Assembly: GCA_002284615.2 (NCBI GenBank)
Contig: MU069525.1
Location: 384,643-401,647, forward strand
DNA length: 17,005 nucleotides
Source: Dunaliella salina
Lineage: Eukaryota; Chlorophyta; Chlorophyceae; Chlamydomonadales; Dunaliellaceae
Direction: 5' to 3'
The stretch's first letter is position 1. Each line of letters opens with the position of its first letter. The notes beneath the pieces were generated by a model. The model was not told the DNA's origin. It did no database searches and worked only from the letters and a program-made list of their open reading frames with translations. Shown piece by piece: positions 8,758-17,005 of the stretch. The translations under genes were made by a program, and so were the position numbers.

Positions 8758-9413
8758 AGTTATGACTGGAGGCCTCCTTTTTCCGGTAACCTGCAGCCTG
8801 TAGGAATGAATATACACACACACCCAGGAGATCTAAACTTGGTATATCCCTTGTATACTGATGGGGCGTACTGATGCATATTGATGAGGCGTAAGCCATG
8901 CCTGATGAGGCGTGAGCCATGTCGTGTGCGTTTGATTATGCACAGACACAAACTTGAAAACTTATGGAAATGCCTGAAGCGATTTGCACTGCACCAATGT
9001 AGAGGCATGTGTTGCACCTTTGCTGTTGAAGAAAGCAAGCTTCACTGTGCCTTTGTTTGCAGCAAATGCTTATCATAAAAAGCTGCATTATACAGCTGCT
9101 TGCAGTTATGAACTCTACCTTAGCTTGCCTGAGGATTGAAGAGACATGAGGCACCAGGCCTACCCGTGCCATTCAGCTTAGTATGTCTCTGAGGAAGGCT
9201 ATTATGATGTCTGATTAAAGATGAGAATACCAGCCCGTCCAAGATGACATAGTTGTCCAAGTCAGCAATGCGAAGAGACATTTGAGATCATTTGCTTCAG
9301 TCTCTCTTTCTATTTTCTTATATTTTTATAGCAATTGGAGGCGCTCTATTCGTTTTGTTGCTATGCATGGTTTCCCCACTACACCCAACGACGTGCTGAG
9401 GCAACTTTTTTAA
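8758..9413. other. Intergenic, small tandem repeat only
   Basis: Apart from the 21-bp tandem at 8882-8923 I see no element or gene. A pyrimidine-rich stretch lies at 9298-9330. Sequence just before 9414 may already belong to the next repeat family. Confidence 0.4.
8882..8923. repeat. 21-bp tandem duplication
   Basis: Units tgatgaggcgtaagccatgc(c) at 8882-8902 and tgatgaggcgtgagccatgt(c) at 8903-8923 differ at two positions. A third, weaker unit (tgatggggcgta) starts at 8859. Confidence 0.8.
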
Positions 9414-9835
9414 GTTGCTCAAAAACTTCATGCCCATTCTGTTCAGCATGCCCACAACTTGTTGCCGCTAGACGTGCCATCGAAAACAACTTGTCTTGAA
9501 GAGCACTACCCGCAGCCAGGTTCTAGAGCCAGATGCTTAAAGAAAACCTCCAGGTTCTCATTAGCCTCATCTATTTCATGTTTTGTGGTGGGAGGGACTC
9601 ATGGCTCTTTTGATCCTATTGTCACGCGAGATTGTTGTTGCTCATCATGTTGAACGTTAATTATCACACCAATATTGTTGGACGTTGATTATCACAACAG
9701 TAGATGGTCAAACTAAGTTGGTGAATCATATCACAGCTATGTGGCATGATATTATGTGTGTTCATTTCCTTGTTTGATGTAGGGAGAGCCTCTCTGCATA
9801 CACAGTTTTTTCCTTTTATTTGCTTAGATTTCTCA
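9414..9835 (+). repeat. Dispersed repeat family L, copy 1
   Basis: Shares an ordered set of blocks with 11191-11460: catgcccat(t)tctgt(t/g)cag, gtgccat(c/a)gaaaacaa, ccaggttctca/ccaggctcaca, gggactca(t/c)ggctct, and (a/t)gtagggagag...tctctg followed by a T-rich tail. Relative to the other copy it has about 130 extra bases (9610-9765). Loose in-frame similarity in the first block (QKLHAHS against QQLHAHF) suggests the 3' end of an old retroelement ORF plus its 3' UTR. Confidence 0.55.
9648..9703. repeat. 28-bp tandem duplication
   Basis: tgttgaacgttaattatcac (from 9648) is repeated as tgttggacgttgattatcac (from 9676). It lies in the part of repeat L copy 1 that is missing from copy 2. Confidence 0.75.
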
Positions 9836-10158
9836 TGTGATGGAGTGGTTACCTTCGATCTTGTGTTTTTTTTTTAGTACCGATGGTCCTTGACAGTTGG
9901 AATTGTTACATGCTCGTATTTTGCATCACATGTGTGTCCTTAAAGGCTTCTGAGAAGCATACCTTTGCGTGAAGGTCCATGATAGGATTTCTGCACTATG
10001 AATTGGCGAAAAAAACTTCCTTCCTTGGTGAGTAATTTCGGGTCCCACCCGTTGGGTGGTACGTGTTATTTGGTTTTTTTTTTACTGATGCTGTCATTCT
10101 GTTTGACCTTGTAAGGATTTGATAGTTGTCCCTCTCTGCACCCCTCAGCCTTTTTCAG
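9836..10158. other. Intergenic, T-rich
   Basis: Contains several T homopolymers (near 9869 and 10073) and a short hairpin, cccacccgttgggtgg, at 10044-10059. A GTGAGT at about 10028 could be a donor for an exon upstream of 10159, but no coding segment before it is convincing. Confidence 0.35.
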
Positions 10159-10608
10159 TAGTACATACAAGGCTCTGGTAAATGTTGTCAGCCGTCTGCA
10201 AGTGCACAGCGGCCCCAAAGACCTGGATTTCCAAGAACTAACTTCAGTGTTGCCGGACTACGCTACGCAAGCCACCAGCAGCACCGTACGTGTATTGGAC
10301 TTGGCTCCATTTTTAAAATTGGGCCGTTACACAGCGATGCTGGCAAACAAAGTTATGAGCAAGGTAGGCACGCTGCTTGCACAATAATGACAGCAAATCA
10401 TTTCTGGTGAGACCTTTCACTTTCCAGTAAGGGGTTCTTCCCTTAATGCATGCGGCATCTGGCTTGCGTAGACTTATCTTTTCTCTTTCTTTTTTAACGA
10501 ATCATGCATTATGCATGATTTGTATTGCAGGGCATTTTCCCCATCTTTCTCCATAAGACACATTGCCTGTTTGATGCTGCTCCTTGCTTATTGAATCAAC
10601 ATGTTTAA
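10159..10608 (+). CDS. Possible two-exon gene fragment, unknown function
   Basis: After a pyrimidine tract and acceptor (tttttcag, ending 10158), a 68-codon open segment reads ...YKALVNVVSRLQVHSG... to ...YTAMLANKVMSK and meets an AAG|GTAGGC donor at 10363/10364. An acceptor tattgcag ending at 10530 opens a second segment in the matching phase (GIFPIFLHKT...), which stops at TAA 10606-10608. The intron would contain R copy 4. No start codon or upstream exon is visible and I recognise no family. The region around the donor is related to 16310-16500, where the coding frame is not kept, so this may equally be repeat DNA. Confidence 0.3.
10402..10499 (+). mobile_element. Dispersed element R, copy 4 (5'-truncated)
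   Basis: Only the distal half of the element is present, from ttctggtgagacc to the T-rich end (gcgtagacttatcttttctc). It is flanked by aatcat at 10396-10401 and 10500-10505. The related sequence at 16371-16380 (agcgaatcatgc) has a single aatcat and no insert, so it resembles the empty site. Loss of the 5' part with an intact T-rich 3' end is the pattern expected from incomplete reverse transcription. Confidence 0.7.
10500..10520. repeat. Perfect 10-bp inverted repeat, 1-base spacer
   Basis: aatcatgcat and atgcatgatt are separated by one t, immediately after R copy 4. Its left arm includes the right-hand target duplication. Confidence 0.85.
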
Positions 10609-11190
10609 ATAAGCATAGTGACTGTGTCAATTTGCATTGTACATCTCATACACCTTGGCTATATGTATGCCGGTGGGTCAAGGCCTGTTTGGCCCACATG
10701 ATCTAAACATCTCTGAGCAAGTCTCTAATGGTGTACTACGCTTTCTCTTCAAGCCCAACATTCCTGCTCAAGCTAGACAACTTTGCCGCCCTTTAAAGGG
10801 CGGCTGGATCCAGCCGCCTTGATGCAATCCTGGTCAACCATTGCCCCTCTAATCCTGACAGACAATTCTCTTCACCCTCCCGTCGGGTACTGCGCAGTAT
10901 GAGGGGCGGCACAGTAACAAAAAGCAAAACAACCCTGGCCAGGCAAACCCATGAGTTGAATGCGCAAAATTGTCATGTTCACCTAATTGAAGTCAAATAC
11001 TGTAAAGACACAAGGGCCTGGGGCCCCGAAAAAGGCCTCACAGCAACAACATAGTGAATTCTGCAAACAGCTCCAAGGTGCTTAAATCATGCTGCATACA
11101 ATTCTCCTGGGCATGGGTGGAATAATTTACGCTGCCCAAACCTTTGTTCAATTCAAAAAGCTAGGGATAGGCTCTCAAAGATCTACCATA
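10609..11190. other. Intergenic with palindromes
   Basis: Holds the double palindrome at 10785-10818 and a further actgcgcagt palindrome at 10890-10899. An open frame at 10637-10822 (HDLNISEQVSNGVLRFLFKP) has a protein-like sound but no start context, partner exon or known family. Confidence 0.4.
10785..10818. repeat. Two overlapping perfect 20-bp palindromes
   Basis: gccgccctttaaagggcggc (10785-10804) and ggcggctggatccagccgcc (10799-10818) are each self-complementary and share ggcggc. The shared arm can pair with either neighbour, so two mutually exclusive hairpins are possible. No T-run follows, so it is not a simple terminator. Confidence 0.9.
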
Positions 11191-11460
11191 CTTGCGCAAC
11201 AGCTCCATGCCCATTTCTGTGCAGTTTGCGCGCAAACCCACCTCGACCGGCTCAACGTGCCATAGAAAACAAAAATACTCATCATAAACCTGATGCCCTG
11301 GAGCCGAGAGCTGCCAGAAACCCGCCAGGCTCACATTAACTACTCTCACACCTTCTAATGAGGGAGACTCACGGCTCTCTGAGCCAATGTGTCTCCTTTT
11401 CCTTATTTGAAGTAGGGAGAGTTTTCTCTGCCGTTGTGTTTTTTCTTTTTTCTGTTTCTT
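11191..11460 (+). repeat. Dispersed repeat family L, copy 2
   Basis: Shorter partner of 9414-9835, with the same order of blocks and a T-rich end (gttttttcttttttctgtttctttt). An open frame entering from the left (LAQQLHAHFCAVCAQ) stops at the gtgccatag block. Confidence 0.55.
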
Positions 11461-11539
11461 TTATGCTGACAAGCAGATCCGACCTGCCCCCTGTTGCCTG
11501 TTCCGTGCCGATTTGTTGCTGAGCGCATGTGTGCCCTGG

Positions 11540-11946
11540 CATTGAATTTGAACAGCACCTATCTTCAAACAGTGAATGAGAAAGAAAGTAAATTGCCAAA
11601 GAAAGTTATGGAGCAAAGCTGAGCAGGGCCAAGGAGAAAAAGAATCAAATGGCAGGAAGGTTTTTGTCGAGGTTACTGTTACATTGCAAAGCCTGCTGCT
11701 CTGCCGCATGATGAGCACTCATCCCAATGACATGAATGAATTGCACATTACTCTCCTGCATAAGCCAATTGCACATCTCTGTACAACACGCGTTCCTCCC
11801 AGTGACACTCCAGTGCAAAAGGCCCGTGTGCAAAACTGCAATACAGACCANAATTTTTCAACCAGCATNTCCATGCTTGNAGCANTTTCATATCATCAGC
11901 ACCCTCCGAGCAAGTGCTTCATGATCCTGCTCTGCCAATGCTGCTT
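11540..11946. repeat. Near-identical duplication, copy 1
   Basis: From 11566 to 11946 it matches 16625-17005 (offset 5059) with four substitutions, all transitions, plus four N. Similarity continues in weaker form to about 11510 on the left. It covers the 3' flank and last nine codons of the minus-strand gene at 11919-15378. Since the right copy is cut by the window edge, the true duplication is longer. Confidence 0.95.
11679..11683 (-). terminator. TGTAA polyadenylation-type signal for the two-domain gene
   Basis: First TGTAA on the minus strand after the gene's stop codon at 11919-11921, about 235 bases downstream. It is conserved in the second copy at 16738-16742. Confidence 0.55.
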
Positions 11947-14900
11947 CCCACTCTCCTTCTGCTCTGCTGCCGGTGAGCTTGCCACCCTTTTTCCTGCTGC
12001 TGCTGCCCAGGTCCCCCTGTGCAATCCCGTGCCATCTGGCCCTCCATCTGGTTTGCCGCTGCATCTATAGCTGCTGCTGTGCTATCTTGCAAGGAAGTGA
12101 TGCCTANCAGCCGTTGTACAAATGAGGGTGGCAACAGAGAGGGACACTGGGCTATNAGCTCTGTTGGCCCCCATTGCAACATGGGCTGGGGCGTGGAGTG
12201 TCGGATGGTTTCACACATAGGGGCCAAGCCCTGCTGCCCTTGCTGCCCAGGGCCATCGTGGACCGTGGGCTGGGGAGAACTGGACACTGGTGGTGTGGCC
12301 TTGGTCAAGGGAGAGAGGGAGGGGGGAGTGCTGCTTGCTGCCGACATGTGAGCCAGCACCCTTGCTGCAAGGGCCTCATCCAGCGTGTCTGCGTACGGAN
12401 GTTTTGGGGTTGCTCATCTAGTCCAGTTGCTTGCNTTNCAACTTCCATTCNNATGGCAAGCTTGCTGGGGACAGGTAGTTTGCTGTGCTGCCAAGCCAAC
12501 TGAGCTGCTTTCATCCAAGGGCAGACTAGCTGATGACATTGGCACGTGTGGTTCATTGTGCTTTTCAAAGATGGAGCATCCAAGCAAGCAGCAGAAAAGA
12601 GTTTCCAAGACAACACGCAACGAGGCAGGCAGTGTGTATTTAGCAGATGCGTGGAGAGGCCCATAAGGGTCCCACCTTGATCATCAACCTCGCTGTCATC
12701 GTCAATCTGAGCCCTCATATGCCCCATGCGCATCCAATCCCGCACTTCAGGGGCATGGAAGTAGAATCTGCACACGCATGAGCGCGCCAGGTACAGCATT
12801 CTTCGTGCATCAACATGCAGGGCAGGCACAGCAGGCAACACAGGTGGGTCCTGAGGATGGCACAATGCTCCTAATGCATCTGCAGCACACTGATCTGTGT
12901 CCTCCTTACAGATCATGTCATGTGAAGAAGCTTTGAGTCATCAAGTAATCCCTCAGCGTGGCTGCAGGGAAGACTTGAGGCCTGCTCACCTGCTGCGGGG
13001 GTCATCAAGCATGCGCAGCACAACAGCAGACGCATGGGCCGCATCTGGGCCCATGATGTAAGCCCTGCATGCATGCCCAGATAAATAAGAACAAAAATAA
13101 AAGCTCACAGCCATCATTGAACAGCTGCTTTGTCTCAGGTTTTTTGCAGCCAAACAAGGACAATAAAAGCGCCTAATTTCCCCCTGGGATAAAGACAGCT
13201 TGCTTACGCCTTTTGCAAGTGCCATCAACTTGTGCTCATTTCACTTGCACATGAAACTACCCCATTTACTCCTATACCAGCTCAGTCTTGAAAGCAGTCA
13301 CTACCCGCTTGAAATTGTGTGCAGCACTGCCTAGGGGCCGACCCCAAAAGGGAGTTGGAGCAGAACAAGACCCCTCGGTGGTACCAGGGTTCTCAGCGCT
13401 TTGGGCCAGCCTATCCCCCTCTCCTCTCTTTCTTGCCCCAAAGTCCTCACCTCTGTTTAAAGTGAAGTGAATCACTTCTGAATGAAGCAACTTAATTGAA
13501 CTGATTTCCTTCCTTTTCTCCTTCTCCTCTCTTTCTTGCACCCACCTGAAGAACAACCCAGGGAGGTGGTTGTTGAACACGGATCCAGGCACCTCCACCT
13601 CCCTGCCTGTCAGATCGGCCACCTCAGCTTTCCTGTATATCGTCCAGATAAAAAGGCACCCTAGATGTGGCAGTTGCAAGGAGAAACAGAAATGAATGCT
13701 TACTTGTTTGCAAGTGCACAGCGTACACAGCAGTCAGACAGTGCCAGCCAGCTAGGTTGGGCACCCACANGAAATCATGTCACTGCTGGGATGGCACCAG
13801 CACTCACTTGGTTGTCCCTTTCTTGGGTGGNCCAATGGGTGGACGCTGCCGGCGTGTGTCTGGACCACCATGACCTGGACGCAATGTGCTGGCATTGTCA
13901 NCAGCAGCATGTGCCGCATGTGTGCGTTTTTTGGGCTGCCCCAGTTCCTCCCCATGCTGCCCATGCTCTAGCGCGTTTGCCCCTGGAGGGATTCCAGCAT
14001 CCACAGTGGCGCAGAAGCCACCCTGTTCCTGCTCCTCCAGCCAGCTCTGAACCTGCGACGTAGCANAGAGAAGACAAAGAGGTCTTGGTATCGTTCCTGG
14101 GCTGTGGGCTGTGAATGCTCTTACACGCTCTTGTAAATCCCTCATAATTATGGGCTGTGTCATGCTGAAGTGTGGATCCTGGGTAGATGCAAGGATGCCG
14201 GTGCTACTTTTCATTCCATTCTCTGCCATGAGCCAGCTAGGGTTATCAAAAAAGGCAATGTGTGCAAGCAAGTTCATTGGGAGTTAGTTGTGGTAGATTC
14301 AGGCATGCGTATGCCACATTCATCATGCTTGTTGCACACACATGTGAGGAGGTAATTCCTGTGATGTTTGCTTTCAAGGATCAGGAGGGTGTGAGGGTTT
14401 GATGAGCACAGTCCATCATCTCTCAGCTGCCAAACTAACGAGGCAGGCCGATGAAGATTAACCTCCCACTGAGAAGGACTAAATGTTCAAAGGCATCAAA
14501 GCAGACAAAGGAAAGGCTCAAAAATGCAAGGGAGCTGCATGAGATCACTCCATTTTCACTGATGCGGATGCCAACAGCATATCTTGTTTCTGAAGCCCCA
14601 CAAAAACAGGAGCAATTGCAGTGTGCAAATGGACAGCAAACGTGCGCACCTGGCCAACATCAAAGTAAAACAGGCGTGGGTCTTCCCTGCACTTGACCAG
14701 CACGCAGTCTTTGTGGCCGGCATCCTTGCCCTGTGCACAATTTTGCATCACACAAACTTGTTTGTGCTGGTGCTCATCAGTACGCAGCTTGCATGCACTG
14801 CAACAGGCAAATTGCCGTATGGCCTGCAGGACGTGGGAGCAGGCAGCCCAAGGCAGCCTATGCAGTGGGAATTTTTGCACAAGCTCATGAATGGGCAGAC

Positions 14901-15378
14901 AGCTTGTTATTCATAGGTGACGTGCGCATGGCAAGTGCAGGGAGGAACACGGGTCCCATTGTGCACACTGTTACCACCCCCCGAGCGCACCCTCCTGATT
15001 GAGGTTGTGAAATACCCAGCACACGCACAGGCTCAAAAATACGAGTGAGTTACATTGGATTGCTGTTTGATTCATTAGAATGAGGCAGGGGGCTTGTTGC
15101 GCAGAGAGGAAGAACTCCTGGGCCGATAGGGAAGGACAGGAGCCATGGCCAGGCAGGCCTCACAGGTACAACACACGAAACCTCCTCAACGAAAAAGTCC
15201 GCAATTCTACCTTAATCTGGCCGTGTAAATATCGACCAGGCCCGTGGAGAGACGTCAGTGCGGCCAGCGCTGAGGTGGGGACGAGGACTGCTTTGCCTTT
15301 CAGGCCCGCAGCGGATTTGCCCCCACCAGCGTGCAAACCGAGAGTTGCAGTTCGACTTCTTTTCCTGGTATCCTTCAT
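11919..15378 (-). CDS. Seven-exon gene encoding a protein with two related barrel-like domains, function unknown
   Basis: Minus-strand exons: 15211-15378, 14650-14730, 13808-14052, 13546-13632, 12990-13064, 12676-12767 and 11919-12388. All introns are GT-AG with good sites (such as CAG|GTGCGC and CAG|GTGAGC), phases 0, 0, 2, 2, 2, 1. The sum is 1218 nt, 405 residues plus stop. ATG 15378 is the first Met in its frame after a stop at 15544-15546; an upstream exon cannot be excluded. Layout: basic N-terminus (MKDTRKRSR); domain 1 at about 26-88 (GKAVLVPTS, GPGRY, CREDPRLFYF, VQSWL); polar linker with DTRRQRPP; domain 2 at about 172-231 (GREVEVPGS, PGLFF, LDDPRSRFYF, VRDWM); acidic patch QIDDDSEVDDQ; then a Pro/Ser/Gln-rich tail. 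The domains align with each other across their whole length and resemble Tudor/Agenet/PWWP-type folds in pattern only. A nuclear chromatin-binding role would be a guess. Four N bases fall inside exons. Confidence 0.7.
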
Positions 15379-15884
15379 GTCGATTTCGGATTTCAAATGA
15401 AGGGGGCCCCTTTTGGGCTGCTTCCGTCGATATGCCCAACAACAACCAACTGATCTGGCAGTTGCAGGGACCAAGAGGAGGATGAGGACACTGTCATCAG
15501 CATTCGTAGCTGCAAAATTGACAATGCTTCTGAATGCACAGGATCAGGGGCGCACACAATTGTGGCGGAAAGGATGCTTCTGCCTTGGTCTGCATCCAGC
15601 TGGCAGCCATCATGATGCAGATCTCCCCTGCACGTGTGTCAGCCCATTGCGATTGGTGGGACTCACCGTTGGTGCCAGCGCTGCCTGTCCGGTCTTTTCT
15701 TATTGCACCTGTGCAAGCATCCCATTTTCCGGCATGGCATGTAAAATGCAGGAATTTCCTGGTGTTTGCGGGTGTTTGCAATGGTCATTGTAATAGGTTT
15801 GTTACCAGGGGGCTTCTGGGAGGAGGTTTGCTGGGCGTGCGGTGGCGGAGGGCGGGAGAAGAAGAGTCCGGGCATCAAGTGGCA
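15379..15884 (-). other. Upstream region of the two-domain gene
   Basis: Should hold the promoter and 5' UTR of the minus-strand gene. No TATA-like element stands out. The phrase ccctgcaactgccag (minus strand, about 15470-15455) closely resembles cttgcaactgccac in the intron upstream of the exon that opens domain 2 (about 13680-13665), perhaps a trace of the domain duplication. A minus-strand frame at 15497-15781 is open, but I cannot link it by splicing. Confidence 0.4.
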
Positions 15885-16083
15885 ATGGCGAGCAGCAACC
15901 CTCCAGATCCCCACTAGTTCTGTTTCTGGCTTTCTCCTAGGCTAGCTGTGTCTAGTGTAGGTTTTGAGGGCCTTCTGGTGAGGCCGCTGCTTCCTTGCTA
16001 GCTTGCTAGCTTGTTAGTTAGTGGACCTTCTCTTGAAGCACGCGGCTTCTGGCTTGCGTAGACTTTTCTTTTCTTTTCTTTCA
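15885..16083 (+). mobile_element. Dispersed element R, copy 5
   Basis: Full-length copy on the plus strand. It starts at ATG 15885 with a micro-ORF M-A-S-S-N-P-P-D-P-H-stop, then the core ctttctcctaggctagctg, tctagtgtagg and gagggccttctggtgaggcc, a short gctagctt tandem, and the 3' end ggcttgcgtagacttttctt with a T-rich tail. It lies about 500 bases upstream of the two-domain gene's start. Flanking duplications are not clear. Confidence 0.8.
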
Positions 16084-16600
16084 AAGAGAATTAAGTTAAT
16101 AGGTTTGAATTGCTGCATGGAAGGCCTTGTCTCCCACCCAGTCAGTTAGGATCCCATGCTCAGCCTTCAATGATTGACAAATGTCTGGTTGCGCCTGAAA
16201 AGAACTTCCCATATACGCAGACACACTCAATTACCTGGCTACACAAGAGGATTCAGATTGGCAATTGCAATTCAAGCAATCATGTGACGTGCTGCAGCAA
16301 ATGCTTGAACAATTTTAGCATAACAAAATATGAGCAAGGTAGGCAAACTGCTTGCATTGCAATGGCAGCGAATCATGCACAAAATACCCTGAACACTTTT
16401 CATAGTATTTTCAACCTTTCTCCAAACAATATGGCCTGCTTAAAGCTTTTCTTTGCTTATAGAATCACTTTGCATTTCTTCATGCTCCTTGGCCAAACAT
16501 TTTCCGACATTGCAGAACAAAACCAAAAGCATAGAATGAAAGACCTGGTACATTTCAAGATTGTTGCAGAGCGCACTTGTGAACATGACTTGTGAACTGA
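16084..16600. other. Intergenic; part related to 10340-10600
   Basis: From about 16310 (tatgagcaaggtaggcaaactgcttgc) to about 16500 it follows 10352-10600 with many differences, and lacks the R copy 4 insert found there. An open plus-strand frame at 16110-16595 is long (161 codons), but it does not match the frame used at 10159-10363 and shows no family motif, so I do not call it a gene. Confidence 0.45.
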
Positions 16601-16737
16601 CATTGGATTTGAACAATCAGTCTTCAAACAGTGAATGAGAAAGAAAGTAAATTGCCAAAGAAAGTCATGGAGCAAAGCTGAGCAGGGCCAAGGAGAAAAA
16701 GAATCAAATGGCAGGAAGGTTTTTGTCGAGGTTGCTG

Positions 16738-16742
16738 TTACA
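16738..16742 (-). terminator. TGTAA signal, second gene copy
   Basis: Exact counterpart of 11679-11683 in the duplicated 3' flank. Confidence 0.5.
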
Positions 16743-16977
16743 TTGCAAAGCCTGCTGCTCTGCCGCATGATGAGCACTCATCCCAATGACATGAATGAAT
16801 TGCACATTACTCTCCTGCGTAAGCCAACTGCACATCTCTGTACAACACGCGTTCCTCCCAGTGACACTCCAGTGCAAAAGGCCCGTGTGCAAAACTGCAA
16901 TACAGACCACAATTTTTCAACCAGCATATCCATGCTTGAAGCAGTTTCATATCATCAGCACCCTCCGAGCAAGTGCT

Positions 16978-17005
16978 TCATGATCCTGCTCTGCCAATGC
17001 TGCTT
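16978..17005 (-). CDS. C-terminal end of a second copy of the two-domain gene (partial)
   Basis: The minus strand reads ...SSIGRAGS-stop, identical to the last residues of the gene ending at 11919, with the same 3' flank. Only eight codons plus the stop are inside the window, so the call rests on the near-identity of the surrounding 380 bases. The rest of the gene should lie to the right in the same orientation. Confidence 0.6.

Larger units (their letters stand above)
16601..17005. repeat. Near-identical duplication, copy 2 (cut by window edge)
   Basis: Direct repeat of 11540-11946. At the four positions that are N in copy 1 (11851, 11869, 11880, 11885) this copy reads c, a, a and g. It runs off the right end of the window while still matching. 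Confidence 0.95.

Noticed and set aside
8901..8923. Hammerhead-ribozyme-like CTGATGAG followed by a short stem (GGC/GCC)
   Set aside because: The required GAAA after the stem is absent (atgtc instead) and no flanking stems form; it is a simple 21-bp tandem repeat.
11576..12070. Long plus-strand ORF inside the near-identical duplication
   Set aside because: All four differences between the copies within the shared part change an amino acid in this frame, and the antisense gene model explains the region better.
12918..12951. Alternative last exon of the two-domain gene (RDYLMTQSFFT and stop)
   Set aside because: It splices in phase, but the exon at 12676-12767 also does and completes the FYF...V..W motif that domain 1 shows, so the longer model is preferred. 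A minor splice form is possible.
15885..16083. tRNA-type A and B boxes in element R
   Set aside because: Strings such as tagtgtagg and ggttttgag only loosely resemble the consensus and are not kept between copies.

Overview
This window is nuclear DNA from a eukaryote, most likely a chlorophycean (volvocalean) green alga; a Haematococcus-like genome would fit. The reasons are GT-AG introns with algal-style donors (GTGCGC, GTGAGC, GTGGGT) and CAG acceptors, TGTAA polyadenylation-type signals, a mitochondrial-type aconitase, and a large share of degraded non-LTR retrotransposons and small dispersed repeats. The genus is inferred only. I see no prokaryotic operons, tRNA, rRNA or CRISPR array.

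Layout. 1-3505 (+): the last four coding exons and 3' end of an aconitate hydratase gene. The splice phases close exactly and the frame ends in TGA at 2890-2892. Its introns hold a CA/GT repeat pair around one exon, a foldback (MITE-like) element and a degenerate minisatellite. 3531-11460: repeat-rich intergenic DNA. It has three decayed LINE fragments (4000-4470 and 6604-7474 on -, 7884-8757 on +), four of five copies of a short dispersed element ('R', about 100-200 bp), a second repeat family in two copies (9414-9835 and 11191-11460), a possible two-exon fragment (10159-10608) and an unusual double palindrome (10785-10818).

11919-15378 (-): a gene I do not recognise by name, reconstructed here from seven exons. 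Every intron is GT-AG, every phase chains, and the total is exactly 406 codons including the stop. The protein carries two related copies of a domain of about 60 residues (G-[KR]-x-V-x-V-P-x-S ... DPR ... FYF ... V-x-x-W-[LM]) that looks like a small Tudor/Agenet-type barrel, then a Pro/Gln/Ser-rich tail. Its 3' end and downstream flank (11540-11946) recur at 16601-17005 with only four substitutions over about 370 bp. A second, nearly identical gene copy in the same orientation therefore seems to enter the window at its right edge. Isolated N calls fall only between 11851 and 14066, inside this gene, which fits near-identical copies collapsed during assembly.

The most interesting things are the two-domain gene and its near-identical neighbour, and the dispersed R element. 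R starts with a conserved micro-ORF (M-A-x-x-P-P-D-P-[HQ]), and one copy sits inside a LINE with a clean 12-bp target-site duplication that fixes its ends.
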